DNA of 64,000 nucleotides from Fuscibacter oryzae (lineage in GTDB: Bacteria; Pseudomonadota; Alphaproteobacteria; Rhodobacterales; Rhodobacteraceae). How positions within the stretch are numbered: position 1 is the stretch's first letter; each line of letters begins with the position of its first letter. Shown here one piece after another: positions 1-9,013 of this stretch. The notes beneath the pieces were generated by a model. That model saw only the letters and a list, made by a program, of their open reading frames with translations. It was not told where the DNA came from and did not search any database. Location: positions 1-64,000 of the forward strand of contig NZ_JAESVP010000008.1 in NCBI RefSeq assembly GCF_016765795.1, read 5' to 3'. The translations under genes and the position numbers were made by a program.

Positions 1-53
1 TGTTCCCTGATCATCCCGATAATCTGCGCCTCGGTGAAACGGCTTTTCCTCAT
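1..53 (-). CDS. IS3-family transposase OrfA, N-terminus only (runs off left edge)
   Basis: Only the first 17 codons are in the window. Reading leftwards from an ATG at 51-53 they give MRKSRFTEAQIIGMIRE, the typical start of OrfA of an IS3-family element, the small helix-turn-helix half of the transposase. The upstream bases at about 54-92 contain a purine-rich ribosome binding site (GAGAAGGAG) and look like the terminal region of the element. The element interrupts the virB operon to its right. Confidence 0.75.
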   Translation of the reverse strand, partial: MRKSRFTEAQIIGMIRE

Positions 54-92
54 GTCGTCTGCTCCTTCTCAGGTTGGGCAGACTCTACATCA
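1..92 (-). mobile_element. IS3-family element, one end only, inserted in virB4
   Basis: The OrfA start and its leader occupy this end. IS3 elements usually begin with 5'-TG, and TGTAGAG or TGATGTAGAG on the minus strand (83-92) is the likely tip. VirB4 coding stops making sense exactly here, so the insertion truncates virB4. The other end lies outside the window. Confidence 0.6.
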
Positions 93-360
93 CAGCGAGG
101 GAACTTCCGGGGGGCAGGTCAAGCCTGGCGAGCGAGGCCGGGACGAGGGACAAATCGCTCTCTTCCACGGTGAAGCTGTCGAGACCATCGACCACGGCAG
201 AGGCAATCAGATCGCCCTGGCGGGTCAGGATCAGATCGTCTGCGGGTGCGGAGAGCCAAGGCAGATGCCGCGCCAGCGTCTCGGCGCCTAGATCCTCGGG
301 ACGGAGTACGGATTTCAGGGCCGGCGTGGCCGGGAAGAGGGATTTCAGATCAGCTGACAT
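85..360 (-). pseudogene. virB4: VirB4 N-terminal stub, truncated by IS element
   Basis: The 91-residue product begins MSADLKSLFPATPALKSVLR and has the N-terminal pattern of VirB4-type conjugation ATPases, including a 'HLPWLSAPADDLILTRQGDLI' like stretch. Full VirB4 is about 800 residues with Walker A and B motifs in its C-terminal half, and none of that is present. The frame closes at a TAG that probably belongs to the invading IS3 element. The ATG overlaps the end of virB3 by 11 bases, the usual translational coupling in virB operons. Without VirB4 this secretion locus cannot be functional unless another copy exists elsewhere. Confidence 0.75.
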
Positions 361-625
361 GGCGGTCCCCGCCGAAAGCCGATTTGCCCCGCGTGCGCGG
401 GGTGCGGGAAAAGACCACCGCTGCCGTCTCGAAGAGGTTCGGATTGCGGTCCGCCACAAACCACAGCACCGGATAGCCCACCACTCCGATCAGGAGGAAA
501 CGCCAGTCATTCGCCCCAACGAATGGGATGACCGAGCCCAGCATCAGGCTCACGAAATACCCGATCGGCAGGCCGAAGATCTTCGGCGGCCGGGTGAGGC
601 CGAGGAACAAAGGTGCGTCGTGCAT
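350..625 (-). CDS. virB3: VirB3-like inner-membrane protein of type IV secretion
   Basis: A 91-residue protein starting MHDAPLFLGLTRPPKIFG, which matches the compact VirB3/TrbD family in size and N-terminal motif. It has hydrophobic segments at about residues 18-35 and 38-55, consistent with an inner-membrane protein that anchors VirB4. I chose the ATG at 623-625 rather than longer in-frame options because homologues start at this point. It lies between virB2 and virB4, the canonical order. Its function is presumably lost because virB4 is broken. Confidence 0.8.
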   Translation of the reverse strand: MHDAPLFLGLTRPPKIFGLPIGYFVSLMLGSVIPFVGANDWRFLLIGVVGYPVLWFVADRNPNLFETAAVVFSRTPRTRGKSAFGGDRHVS

Positions 626-693
626 GGGAAATGATCCGGATCGGGCCAGCGGGCGGGGGGCGTCACGCACCCCCTGCCCTGCCGCCCTCTGCC

Positions 694-1008
694 TCAGGGT
701 GCGGCGAAGCCATCGATGATCGTCGCGGCCGAGAAAACCAGCACGACACCAAAGAAGATCGCAAGGAACAGCGGCCAGTTCAGGCGGCCGGTGAACATCA
801 TGTAACCCGCTGCCACCACGGCAAGGATGGCAATCAGACGACCGATCGGGCCGGTCAGGCCATCGACAATGGTTTGCAGCATATTCTCAAGCGGATCGAG
901 GTTTTGTGCCAGGGCCGGTTCGGCGAGGATCGCGAAGAACGGCAGGGCCAAAAGCAGGGTGCCGAGCGAAAGGCGCGGCAGCCGCGCGCCCGTGAGAAAA
1001 CGAAACAT
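694..1008 (-). CDS. virB2: VirB2-like major pilin
   Basis: A 104-residue protein with a long signal peptide ending near ALAQN (about residue 35). Two hydrophobic helices follow, one at about 60-75 (LIAILAVVAAGYMMF) and one at about 82-100, separated by a short positively charged loop (TGRLNWP). This is the layout of processed VirB2/TrbC pilins that build the conjugative pilus. It begins 4 bases after the virB1-like stop codon and precedes virB3, as expected. The call rests on topology and gene order; pilins diverge strongly in sequence. Confidence 0.8.
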   Translation of the reverse strand: MFRFLTGARLPRLSLGTLLLALPFFAILAEPALAQNLDPLENMLQTIVDGLTGPIGRLIAILAVVAAGYMMFTGRLNWPLFLAIFFGVVLVFSAATIIDGFAAP

Positions 1009-1012
1009 CAGG

Positions 1013-1717
1013 TTACTCCTTTACAAGTGTGGTGGCAGTCAACCGGAGCACCTTGGCCACATGGCCCTCGGTCTCGGCATAGGGGGGAATGCCGCCATAT
1101 TTCCGGACTGCCTCAGGTCCGGCGTTGTAGGCGGCGAGCGCCAGATCGGGCGCGCCAAAATCCTCAAGTTGAGCGAGGAGATACCGCGCGGACCCGCGCA
1201 GGTTTTCTTCGGGATCATAGGGATCGACGCCCAACACTGCCGCCGTGCCCGGCATAAGCTGGCCAAGGCCGATCGCGCCAACGGCCGAGCGGGCATCCGG
1301 GTTGAAGCCGGACTCCACCGCAATATTGGCGCGGAAGAGCGCCAGCCATTCTGGGCCCGTCAGTCCGGCCTCCCGCAGACCTGGGTGGCGGAGATAATCG
1401 TCACCGACATTCAGCACCAAGTCTTCGATGGCAGCATGCCCCATGGGGCCGCGCCTGGACTCTGCGTTGACATAGGAGGCGCGCCAGACACTGGTATCGG
1501 GAGTCGGGGTGGGATCAACCTCTGTCTCGCGGTCCTCGCGCGTCCGCCGCGCGGGGATGGTTTTGCCGAAGTCGAGCACTCCGGATTGGACGCGTAAATC
1601 GCTCCCGCCTGCCCTGAGGTCAATGACCTCTGCGGCACCTTGGCTAGCGCCCAGACCCAACAGGGTCAGACCGCCGCAAAGGGCCAGGCTAGCTTTGAGG
1701 AGATGTCTCCGCTCCAT
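1013..1717 (-). CDS. virB1: VirB1-like lytic transglycosylase
   Basis: A 234-residue protein. An N-terminal export signal ([20 protein letters not shown]) resembles a Tat or lipoprotein-like signal. The C-terminal SLT domain has the catalytic glutamate in [10 protein letters not shown] (about E135), the [13 protein letters not shown] motif and the [10 protein letters not shown] motif. These enzymes cut peptidoglycan locally so that the secretion channel can be built. A start 7 codons upstream (1738) is also open. The 5' end overlaps the end of the upstream gene by about 29 bases, which favours co-transcription. Confidence 0.85.
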   Translation of the reverse strand: MERRHLLKASLALCGGLTLLGLGASQGAAEVIDLRAGGSDLRVQSGVLDFGKTIPARRTREDRETEVDPTPTPDTSVWRASYVNAESRRGPMGHAAIEDLVLNVGDDYLRHPGLREAGLTGPEWLALFRANIAVESGFNPDARSAVGAIGLGQLMPGTAAVLGVDPYDPEENLRGSARYLLAQLEDFGAPDLALAAYNAGPEAVRKYGGIPPYAETEGHVAKVLRLTATTLVKE

Positions 1718-2009
1718 GGGTCCAGGTCGCCTTTTCACCCTTCTTCAAAGGCACACCCACCGTGGTAAGTCCCAGCTCGACGCCTAAGGAGATCAGACCA
1801 ACTATGGTCTTGAACTCCCTGGGCTGGAGCGTGCGCTGGTTAACAAGAAGAGCGGCCTGGTCACCACTGCGCAAATAGATGCGCCAGTCGCCAATCCAGG
1901 TACTTCCGACCTTACTCGCATCTTCCAGGCAATGGGCTTCGACGATACCGCCTTCGGTCAGGGCCTCCTTCAATCCGGCCTGCAAGATCACCGGGTACAA
2001 GTTCCTCAT
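1689..2009 (-). CDS. Hypothetical protein, first gene of the virB operon
   Basis: A 106-residue protein without signal peptide or membrane segment. I do not recognise a named family. It contains a tract suggesting a beta-rich small domain ([21 protein letters not shown]) and a C-terminal charged tail. It is the first gene transcribed leftwards from the 2.0-2.16 kb intergenic region and overlaps the virB1-like gene by 29 bases, so it probably belongs to the same transfer operon and may be an accessory or regulatory component. Confidence 0.65.
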   Translation of the reverse strand: MRNLYPVILQAGLKEALTEGGIVEAHCLEDASKVGSTWIGDWRIYLRSGDQAALLVNQRTLQPREFKTIVGLISLGVELGLTTVGVPLKKGEKATWTHGAETSPQS

Positions 2010-2111
2010 GGCTCAGCACGCTCCGAAAGCTTGATCGTTCGGTGCCAACATAGTGCGTGTCGCGCTGTTGAGAAACCGTTCACGGCGCAACTTGGGGGCG
2101 TTGCTATCAAT

Positions 2112-2138
2112 ACAATTCTATTGCGTCAATAGTATTGT
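2112..2138. promoter_or_regulatory. 12-bp inverted repeat in divergent promoter region
   Basis: ACAATTCTATTG (2112-2123) and CAATAGTATTGT (2127-2138) are inverted copies matching at 11 of 12 positions with a 3-base spacer. A -35-like TTGACA follows at 2140-2145. The site sits between the leftward virB operon (starting 2009) and the rightward gene at 2160, so a dimeric repressor bound here could control both directions. The regulator is not identified in the window. Confidence 0.5.
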
Positions 2139-2159
2139 TTTGACATCTATCCAATATCA

Positions 2160-2480
2160 ATGATGCGAGGACGCCCTATGCCGCACCCTTCCCCGAACCT
2201 GCAATTGGCAAGGCTAGTCTGCTGCGCGCTACTCTGTTCCGGCTCACAAGCCTGGGCCGGAACAGCGCTCGATTGTTTGCCACCACTGCCCCCCGCTGCG
2301 GTCGGCGACGATGCAACCCGCGTGGCTTATGCCTCTGAGATTCATGAGGAATACGTGGCTTACTTCGAGAACGCGCAGACCTATTTGCACTGTCTCGAAT
2401 CCGCCCGGGCTGAGGCGACGGCGGAGGTCAACCGGGTCATCGCCGAATACCAGACGCTCGCCCCGGCGCCGGACGACTGA
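2160..2480 (+). CDS. Small secreted hypothetical protein
   Basis: A 106-residue protein with an N-terminal signal peptide (hydrophobic core LARLVCCALLCSG, cleavage near AWA-GTA) and a mature part of about 70 residues containing two cysteines and an acidic, helical C-terminal half. A second ATG at 2178 is also possible. No family recognised. It lies opposite the virB operon and upstream of another exported protein, so a periplasmic role linked to conjugation is a guess. Confidence 0.6.
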   Translation: MMRGRPMPHPSPNLQLARLVCCALLCSGSQAWAGTALDCLPPLPPAAVGDDATRVAYASEIHEEYVAYFENAQTYLHCLESARAEATAEVNRVIAEYQTLAPAPDD

Positions 2481-2532
2481 TGTCGCCCCGGTCCCGCATC
2501 TGAGCCCTTCCCCTCTTCAAGGAATATCTCTC

Positions 2533-3171
2533 ATGACCCTTCGTAGCCTTGCCACCGGCTTCGCCACTTCAGCGCTGATGTCGCTTGCCACCCCCGCCGC
2601 GGCCTATCCTGTAGACTGTGCGATCCTGCTTTGCCTCGCGGGCGGCTGGCCCGCCTCGGCTGAGTGCGCCCATGCCTGCGCTGTGTTCATCGCGCGCATC
2701 ACGCCCTGGCCAGTCGAGCCACCGTTGCAAATCTGGAATTGCCCGATGCGTGCGGATTTCAGCCGCAGGACGCCGGTCGAACGCCTGTTCGATATATCGT
2801 TCAGTCCGCCGTCACCGCCACCGCTGTCGTTGCCCGCCCTTCCCTTCCCGGCCCCAATTGCCGTGGCAGATCAAGCCGACATCGATATCTCCGATCCAGC
2901 CTACGATTTCGTACGCTCGATCCATGTGTTTCAGATCGAGTATGCGCGGCGGCGCGGAAAGGACGGCGACTGCATGACATCGTCCAACATCCGCGAAGGC
3001 AAATACGGCGAACAGGGCGATTTCAGCTGGGCACATTCGTCACCAGCCCGTGTCCCGCCCGCCTCGGCCTTCGGCCCAGGCACCAACTGCAGCACCTATG
3101 CGTTTCGCAGCGTCTTCGTGGACTGGAAAGACTACGAGGGCACCTATGGCTTCGAAGAGGTTCGGTACTGA
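2533..3171 (+). CDS. Secreted cysteine-containing hypothetical protein
   Basis: A 212-residue protein. The ATG at 2533 follows a weak GGAAT and gives a clean signal peptide (MTLRSLATGFATSALMSLA, cleavage near AAA-YPV). The mature part has an N-terminal cysteine cluster (C at CAILLC, CAHAC), a proline-rich linker (FSPPSPPPLSLPALPFPAP) and a C-terminal domain ending FGPGTNCSTYAF...YEGTYGFEEVRY. The frame is also open upstream to 2311, but that part overlaps the previous gene and has no coding character. Not recognised beyond being a probable periplasmic or surface protein near transfer genes. Confidence 0.65.
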   Translation: MTLRSLATGFATSALMSLATPAAAYPVDCAILLCLAGGWPASAECAHACAVFIARITPWPVEPPLQIWNCPMRADFSRRTPVERLFDISFSPPSPPPLSLPALPFPAPIAVADQADIDISDPAYDFVRSIHVFQIEYARRRGKDGDCMTSSNIREGKYGEQGDFSWAHSSPARVPPASAFGPGTNCSTYAFRSVFVDWKDYEGTYGFEEVRY

Positions 3172-3390
3172 GGCGGTTTCCGCCGCACCGGCACATCCCT
3201 GATCAACCCGAAAGAACCGCAACCCCACAAAAGAAAACGACGCCAGACCATAGATCCGACGCCGCCCAAATTCGTTCGTAGCACTGGGAATTTAGCGCGA
3301 GCATTGGATCCGTTCAACCGGCAACTGCATTGCTGGAACAAATTTTTGTTGCCCGAAGGCCCGGCGTCCTTGGAAGAAGGACGACTACCA

Positions 3391-4221
3391 ATGGAACTGA
3401 CCACCGGCGCCATCTTGCGCCGCATCACCGAGACATCTCTGTCGGTCTCGGCCCACAAGCTGGCCACGATCATTCTGGACGGCATCGCCTGGAAGGATGG
3501 CTACAGCGGGCTCGAGCGCGGAACTGCCGCCTTCACGCTCGCCACCCTTGCCGACAAGATGAGCGTGTCGCGCCAGCATCTGAGCCTCCTGCTGGCTGAG
3601 TTGGCGTCCTCGGCCCTTGGGCTCTTGCGCTGGAAGCCGCATGGCAAGTTCGCGCCTTGGCTCTTCCGATTTGGCGCTGTGGATAACCCTGCGCCCGAGC
3701 CAGATCTCGTGTCAGCCACAGATGACACATCACTATCTAGAGATTCTAAGAACAAAATGATGTTCGCTGGAAAGATTGAAATAGGGGCTGGGTCAAACGT
3801 CCACCGAACACCTTGGGGCGACCTGATCAAAGCGGCCAAGACCGCCCTGCCCTGCTGGAATGTCGATACCCAGGTCATCTGGGACGCGTTCCGCGCGTTC
3901 AACCGGGCAAGGGGGAATGAGCAGGTTCCAGCAGGGTATTTGCTGGGGTTCATGCGGAAATGGCGGAGTTCGGGGACGACCCTGCCTAGGCCGGAACCCG
4001 AACGGGCGCTCGGTCCTAAAGAACAGGAAGCTGCAGATCTGATCCGACTGGCACCGGTGAAGAACTGGCGTTTCCACGAGCGGGATCTGGAACGGCGCAT
4101 CGGCCGTGAAGCCTACGCCGCGCGGATAAGCGCAATGCAGGATCGGTTCGGAGCGAGCCGATTTTCGGCCGCATTGGCTGTGCATGGGCAAGCGGTTCGG
4201 GCAGGAGAGATCTCGCGATGA
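3391..4221 (+). CDS. Plasmid-type hypothetical protein with N-terminal helix-turn-helix
   Basis: A 276-residue protein. Residues about 30-75 (FTLATLADKMSVSRQHLSLLLAELA region) look like a winged helix-turn-helix in which MSVSRQHLS is the recognition helix. The C-terminal half is basic and lacks a known motif. I use the ATG at 3391; a longer frame to 3304 exists but adds low-complexity residues. Placement beside transfer genes on a replicon suggests a plasmid regulatory or replication-accessory protein. Not assigned to a named family. Confidence 0.65.
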   Translation: MELTTGAILRRITETSLSVSAHKLATIILDGIAWKDGYSGLERGTAAFTLATLADKMSVSRQHLSLLLAELASSALGLLRWKPHGKFAPWLFRFGAVDNPAPEPDLVSATDDTSLSRDSKNKMMFAGKIEIGAGSNVHRTPWGDLIKAAKTALPCWNVDTQVIWDAFRAFNRARGNEQVPAGYLLGFMRKWRSSGTTLPRPEPERALGPKEQEAADLIRLAPVKNWRFHERDLERRIGREAYAARISAMQDRFGASRFSAALAVHGQAVRAGEISR

Positions 4222-4496
4222 GCACACTTTCAACTTTAGCCCGAAGACCTTTCGTAGTCGTGAGGCCCTCGGTATCGGGACTTATCTTCTCAAATCTTCC
4301 GTCGATTGGAGTATCGGCGAGGCGATGTTCCAGGGAGCAGCCCTTGATGTCACTCGCACCACCAACAAGTGCGGGCGGCGCATTCCCGATCGGGGGCTTT
4401 CCATCGTCGAAGGCAACTGGGCTGGCCGTCGCGGCGATGTTCAGTGTCTTGAGCGATAGATACGCTCCCAATGGCTCACTAATTTACATGCCATGA
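4218..4496 (+). CDS. Doubtful 92-residue frame coupled to the preceding gene
   Basis: An ATG overlaps the TGA of the preceding gene (ATGA) and opens a 92-codon frame. A second frame over the same bases (to the TAG at about 4457-4459) has more natural codon choice and gives residues such as REALGIGTYLLKSS. I cannot decide between them, and neither is recognised. The stretch may be a decayed gene. Confidence 0.2.
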   Translation: MSTLSTLARRPFVVVRPSVSGLIFSNLPSIGVSARRCSREQPLMSLAPPTSAGGAFPIGGFPSSKATGLAVAAMFSVLSDRYAPNGSLIYMP

Positions 4497-4521
4497 GTTA
4501 TAGAGGGAGACTCTGTCGCTC

Positions 4522-4782
4522 ATGACATGGAACTGAACCCAACCAGGCTGGCCGGATTTCATATACGACGCCACGGCGCTCGCCGTGCTTGAGAGCCGCC
4601 CCCCGCTTTCCTCGGGCGAGGTTCTCGGCGCCGTGCGACATGTGGAGCAGGGCGTCCGTGAACGGTTGCAGATCGAGCTTCTGAGCGAGGAAGCCTTGCG
4701 GACCAGCGCCATCGAAGGGGAGGTGCTAGACACGGCTCAGTGTGCAATCCTCACCGAGTTTGCCCGAACCTTTGTCCCGTAA
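4522..4782 (+). pseudogene. Fic-family protein N-terminus (DUF4172-like), dead remnant
   Basis: From the ATG at 4522 the frame reads MTWN, stop, then TQPGWPDFIYDATALAVLES and continues through VEQGVRERLQIELLSEEA and TSAIEGEVLD. This is the N-terminal inhibitory-helix region of Fic proteins, which normally start M-x-W-N-W and continue into a domain with an HPFxxGNGR AMPylation motif. The fifth codon is TGA where family members have TGG (Trp). Homology stops abruptly at about 4731, just after the EGEVLD motif, so the catalytic Fic domain is missing. Both lesions make this a pseudogene, probably a deleted toxin-type gene. Confidence 0.75.
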
Positions 4783-5006
4783 TAGGGCCCGACGCTCCGC
4801 AAGCCGCAAAGCACCGCGACAGCGCCCGTTGCTCAACCCACCCAAATGGGCAAAACTCAGACCCGAAGTCTCGCTCACGCTGGATAAGAGTTGGGGGCAA
4901 CGTCACCCACTTTGCTATCGAGCCGAAGAGCGGCACCCATGACCGCGACGATGGACCGCGTTTGAAAGTACGGCTGTCCTGTCAATGCAAGCTGCATATC
5001 CAAATT

Positions 5007-5924
5007 TCAGGCGGGCGTAATATTCTCCCAATCTTGTCGCTGCAACCAACGATGCACAGCGGCAATATGTTTGCTCCTTTGCTTCGCCTTGGTCGTGATC
5101 AGATAAAACCCCGGAACAGTCTCCGCGGGCATCCCTGCCAACACCCGCACACCGAGCGGTGCGGCAAGCCTGCCCAAGCGAATATCTTCTTCCGCCTCCA
5201 GAACCGAGATCAGCCCGACGCCAAGCCCCTCCTGAGTGGCAAGCCGCATAGTTTCCGCGTCGTCCAAGGTCAGGGCGCCATCCAGTTCTCGGGCTTTGAC
5301 TCCAAGGTATTTCAGAATGTCGGGCCAAAGCCGCTTCGATCGTAGCGGTTGTAAGAGGCTGAATCGGAGTAAGTCCTCTGGCGAATCAATGCGCTCAGCC
5401 ATGTTTGGATGGCAGCAGATCACTTTGGGGTCGCGTAGCAGCAAATGGCTGACCACATCCATACGATCACCATAGCCCCATTGCACCGCGAGGTCGATCT
5501 GTTCGCGCTCCATATCGACAATATCTACCACTGAGGTCAGCTCGATTTCGGCATCGGGCACAATCTGGCGAAACAGCCCCAAACGGGGCAATAGATAATG
5601 TGTGCCGAAATATGGGCTAACATTCAGGGTGATCCGCACGCGCTCGCGAGGGTTGATGATGCGGCTCACACCCACGTCGAAACTCTCGAAACCGGCATTA
5701 ACATAGTGTGACAAAGTGATAGCGCTCTTCGTCAAGCGGATGCCGCGACCCCCTTGCTCAAAAAGGACGACGCCAAGTGCTTCTTCCAGCAGGCGGATCT
5801 GTTGACCCACATCCTGCGGAGACACCAAGAGCTCTTCTGCAGCCTCCCGCAGCGACCGGTGGCGCGAAACGGCATGAAAGACCCTAAGCAAATTCAGTGG
5901 CGGCAGGCGAACCCTTGCAGTCAT
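5007..5924 (-). CDS. LysR-family transcriptional regulator (GcvA-like)
   Basis: A 305-residue protein with the LysR layout: N-terminal winged helix-turn-helix at about residues 10-65 (LLRVFHAVSRHRSLREAAEEL, with S-P-Q-D-V-G-Q-Q-I recognition helix) and a C-terminal substrate-binding domain from about 90. The order PPLNLLRVF resembles GcvA-type members. It is transcribed away from the GMC oxidoreductase that starts 650 bases away, so that gene is its most likely target and an oxidisable metabolite its most likely ligand. Substrate unknown. Confidence 0.9.
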   Translation of the reverse strand: MTARVRLPPLNLLRVFHAVSRHRSLREAAEELLVSPQDVGQQIRLLEEALGVVLFEQGGRGIRLTKSAITLSHYVNAGFESFDVGVSRIINPRERVRITLNVSPYFGTHYLLPRLGLFRQIVPDAEIELTSVVDIVDMEREQIDLAVQWGYGDRMDVVSHLLLRDPKVICCHPNMAERIDSPEDLLRFSLLQPLRSKRLWPDILKYLGVKARELDGALTLDDAETMRLATQEGLGVGLISVLEAEEDIRLGRLAAPLGVRVLAGMPAETVPGFYLITTKAKQRSKHIAAVHRWLQRQDWENITPA

Positions 5925-6577
5925 ATTCCTAGCTCAGCGAAGAGACAGAGGGCCGAGAAAATGGCTAGCATTTCAGAACCGCACAAGATCTGCTTGCGAT
6001 TGTGCTGACAAATTCATGTAGTCCCCTTGGGTGGCAATCTAGCTTATCATCGTTTCAGAAGCGCGGCTCGGCGTCTGATTAGTCGATGCGGTTGAAGTCT
6101 ACCATCTCGGAGCGCCCGAGTGTGCCTGCGCATGAAGCGAAGAATTTGCAGCCAAGAATCGGCGGGAGGCGCTCTGTATTCGGTAGCCTGTTCGGATGCA
6201 GAGCGTTTCCCTCGTTGTCGATCTTCAAGCGTCCTTCTCATCGGGGCGACATCCAGAAGTATGAACAGGCTAAGCCTTTCTTCCTTCATGCAGACATATT
6301 CGACGCTGTCCGTCTTGTCTGTCATCTTGCGCATCTGATCTCCAAGCAGGTTGTAGACTCACCAATCTATCCGACTGGATGGGCAGCGCTGTTGTGAACC
6401 ACGACGTGATGGGTATGCGGGTCGAAATCCATACGTTGAATGGCTCATGACTTATTCGGCTTCCTGATCCTAACAAATCCTGTCTGACCATTTATTGTAA
6501 TACAAGTGATGACACACAACTTTCTACTTTTTTTTGGCACCGTGACCAGTATGATTGGCGTTCTGATGGAGACGAAT
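5925..6577. other. Long intergenic region between LysR and GMC genes
   Basis: About 650 bases with short frames on both strands but none with convincing coding character or family resemblance. The base composition is noticeably less GC-rich than the neighbours near 6400-6560. It presumably carries the divergent promoters of the LysR gene and the oxidoreductase; I cannot point to a definite operator. Confidence 0.4.
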
Positions 6578-8185
6578 ATGAAACCGGACGTTGCGGCAGA
6601 CTACATCGTTGTTGGAGGCGGCTCAGCGGGCTGCGTGCTGGCCTCACGCTTGTCGGAAGACCCCAAGGTGTCGGTCATTCTGATAGAAGAAGGGCCGTCC
6701 GACCTCAATCCGGCGATCCATCTGCCCGTCATGGTCTACAAAACAGCAACCGGGAACTTGCTGCAGCGTTTCGTGCAGGAGGTTCCGAAGGACGTGCTGC
6801 GCAAACGTTCAGAGGCCAGCATGGTGCAGGCGCGCGTCCTTGGAGGCGGGTCTTCGGTCAATGCCATGATTTATCTGCGCGGAATCCCTTATGATTTTGA
6901 TCGCTGGTCCGAATTCGGCGCCGAAGGCTGGGGTTTCGACGACGTGCTACCCTACTATGTGCGCTGCGAGGACAATGACGCGCTTGGCGGGCCGATGCAT
7001 GGCGAAGGTGGGCCGCTGAAGATCTCATATCCCGAGCATGTCGACGATTTGACCCGCGCCTTCCTGCGCGCCTGCCAACAGGCGGGTTTCGCACCGCGTT
7101 CAGATTTCAACGCGGGCGAACAGGATGGCTGCGGCCTTTATCAGGTGACCACCCGCAAGGGGCGGCGGTCTAGCGCAGCGGTCTGCTATCTGCGCCCTGC
7201 TCGCAAGCGCGCCAACCTGCGGGTGATGACCGGCACCAAGGCACTGCGGCTGGTAATCGAGGGTGGCCGCTGCACTGGTGTCGAGATTCAGCGCTGCACC
7301 GAGCGGCGCGTGCTGCGCGCGGGCCGTGAAGTTGCCCTGACAGCGGGCGCAATCAACACCCCGCGGCTGATGCTGCTGTCCGGCATCGGGCCGGCCGCGC
7401 ATCTGCGCGAGGTAGGCGTGCCGGTCTTGCATGACCTGCCCGGCGTCGGTCAGGGCCTGCAGGACCATATGGACGTCTACATGGTCTATGAACTTGCCGG
7501 CCGTTACGGCTATGACCGCTACAAGTCGCTTCCGATGAAGGCTTGGGCCGGGTTGCAATATGCCTTGTTCCGCGAAGGCCCGATCTGCTCGAACGTGATC
7601 GAGGGCGGTGCCTTCTGGCGGGCAAATGACAGCGACCCGCATCCCGACATCCAGTATGCCTTCCTGGCCGGGTCCGGCGTCGAAGAGGGCGTGCCTCCGG
7701 TTGCCGGCGGCTATGGCTGTACGCTGAATGCCTGCTTCACGCGGCCGCGGTCACGGGGCTGGGTGGGGCTGAAGTCGAACCGACCCGAAGATGCACCGCG
7801 GATCGTGCCGAACTACCTGTCGGATCCCTATGACCTCGACAGCATGGCCCGGGCGGTCAAGAAGGGACGCGAGATCATGAGCCGCCCGGCCATGACCAAT
7901 CTTGTCCGGGCCGAGCGGCTGCCCGAGCGCGATCTGGTCAGCATGGACGATTACCGCGGCTATGTCCGTGACTGGGCGCAGGGCGCGCTGCATCCTGTCG
8001 GCACCTGCCGGGTCGGCAATGATCCAATGGCCGTGGTCGACAGCCAGTTGCGCGTGCATGGCATCGCCGGTCTGCGAATCGCTGACATGTCGATCTTCCC
8101 GTTCGTGCCCTCGGGCAACACCAACGGGCCCGCGATCATGACGGGTGAGCGCGCCGCGGACTTTATCCGGCGAGGCCGGAACTAA
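6578..8185 (+). CDS. GMC-family FAD-dependent oxidoreductase (choline-dehydrogenase-like)
   Basis: A 535-residue flavoprotein. The N-terminal Rossmann motif is [17 protein letters not shown] (about residues 12-28), the GMC signature region reads [14 protein letters not shown] (about 92-105), and the active-site segment is HPVGTCRVG (about 476-484) followed by [15 protein letters not shown] near the C-terminus. GMC enzymes oxidise alcohols to aldehydes and pass electrons to oxygen or a quinone. I chose ATG 6578 because it follows GGAG by 7 bases and places the FAD motif normally; 6566 and 6506 are in-frame alternatives. It is closely similar in motif wording to the GMC gene at 43407, so the two are probably paralogues. 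The substrate cannot be read from sequence. Confidence 0.9.
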   Translation: MKPDVAADYIVVGGGSAGCVLASRLSEDPKVSVILIEEGPSDLNPAIHLPVMVYKTATGNLLQRFVQEVPKDVLRKRSEASMVQARVLGGGSSVNAMIYLRGIPYDFDRWSEFGAEGWGFDDVLPYYVRCEDNDALGGPMHGEGGPLKISYPEHVDDLTRAFLRACQQAGFAPRSDFNAGEQDGCGLYQVTTRKGRRSSAAVCYLRPARKRANLRVMTGTKALRLVIEGGRCTGVEIQRCTERRVLRAGREVALTAGAINTPRLMLLSGIGPAAHLREVGVPVLHDLPGVGQGLQDHMDVYMVYELAGRYGYDRYKSLPMKAWAGLQYALFREGPICSNVIEGGAFWRANDSDPHPDIQYAFLAGSGVEEGVPPVAGGYGCTLNACFTRPRSRGWVGLKSNRPEDAPRIVPNYLSDPYDLDSMARAVKKGREIMSRPAMTNLVRAERLPERDLVSMDDYRGYVRDWAQGALHPVGTCRVGNDPMAVVDSQLRVHGIAGLRIADMSIFPFVPSGNTNGPAIMTGERAADFIRRGRN

Positions 8186-8200
8186 GGCGACGGCGTCGGA

Positions 8201-9001
8201 TCAGATGCCGTCCCAGATCGGGTTCAGTTCGGGAATATCCACCACGCGCCGATGCACCGCCCGCAGGGCCGAGATCGCATCAAGCTCGGTCGGCGACAGC
8301 ACCAACGTCTCGGCCGACAGGTTCGCGATGGCATTCTTCGGCTTGGTCGTCATCGTCACCGGCGAGATCCCCTGCGCCAGAATCCAAGCGAGGATCACGG
8401 TCGCCTCGCTGACGCCATGCGCCTTGGCGACCGAGAGCGTGGCCGGCTGGTTCAGCGCCTCGCCCCGCCCCAGCGAACAATAGCCCTGCAGCGACATGTC
8501 CAGCCGCCGGGCGGTGGCGCGGATCTTTTCCTGATTGATCAGCGGGTGGAACTCGATCTGATTGACCGCGATCTTTGCCGGCGAGCGCGCCACGGCCCGT
8601 TCCATCAACCGCGTCGTGGCATTGCTGATGGCGATCTCACGGCAATAGCCGGCGCTGCGCGCGTCGTTCAGGGTGTCCACCATCGCGTCGAAAACCGCAT
8701 CGTCATACGGCGGCCAGTGCATGAACAGCAAATCCACGCAGTCGGTGCCCAGCCGATCAAGACTTTCCCGGACCGAAGGCATGAAGCTCTCAGGCGTCAG
8801 GTTCTCGGGCTTGACCTTGGTCGCGATACGAATGCCTTTGGCCCCCGTCGCGCGGATGGCGGCGCCCACCTCGGCCTCGTTTCCGTACCATTGCGCGGTA
8901 TCCAGCGCGCGATAGCCGGCCGCAAGGGCCATTTCGATCGCCGCCTGCGCCGCGTCGCCTTCAAGGGGCCAGGTTCCAAAGATCAGATGGGGTTCTTGCA
9001 T
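8201..9001 (-). CDS. Aldo/keto reductase, small type
   Basis: A 266-residue TIM-barrel NADPH-dependent reductase. The catalytic tetrad is visible: Asp in ALDTAQWYGNE (about D34), Tyr in the same motif (about Y39), Lys in IATKVKP and His in LLFMHWP. It is the last gene of the leftward operon ALDH-GMC-AKR-VOC-AKR and ends 15 bases from the convergent GMC gene. It would interconvert a carbonyl and an alcohol in the same pathway. Distinct from the other AKR at 9511, which belongs to a longer subfamily. Confidence 0.9.
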   Translation of the reverse strand: MQEPHLIFGTWPLEGDAAQAAIEMALAAGYRALDTAQWYGNEAEVGAAIRATGAKGIRIATKVKPENLTPESFMPSVRESLDRLGTDCVDLLFMHWPPYDDAVFDAMVDTLNDARSAGYCREIAISNATTRLMERAVARSPAKIAVNQIEFHPLINQEKIRATARRLDMSLQGYCSLGRGEALNQPATLSVAKAHGVSEATVILAWILAQGISPVTMTTKPKNAIANLSAETLVLSPTELDAISALRAVHRRVVDIPELNPIWDGI

Positions 9002-9013
9002 GTGCTGTCCAGC

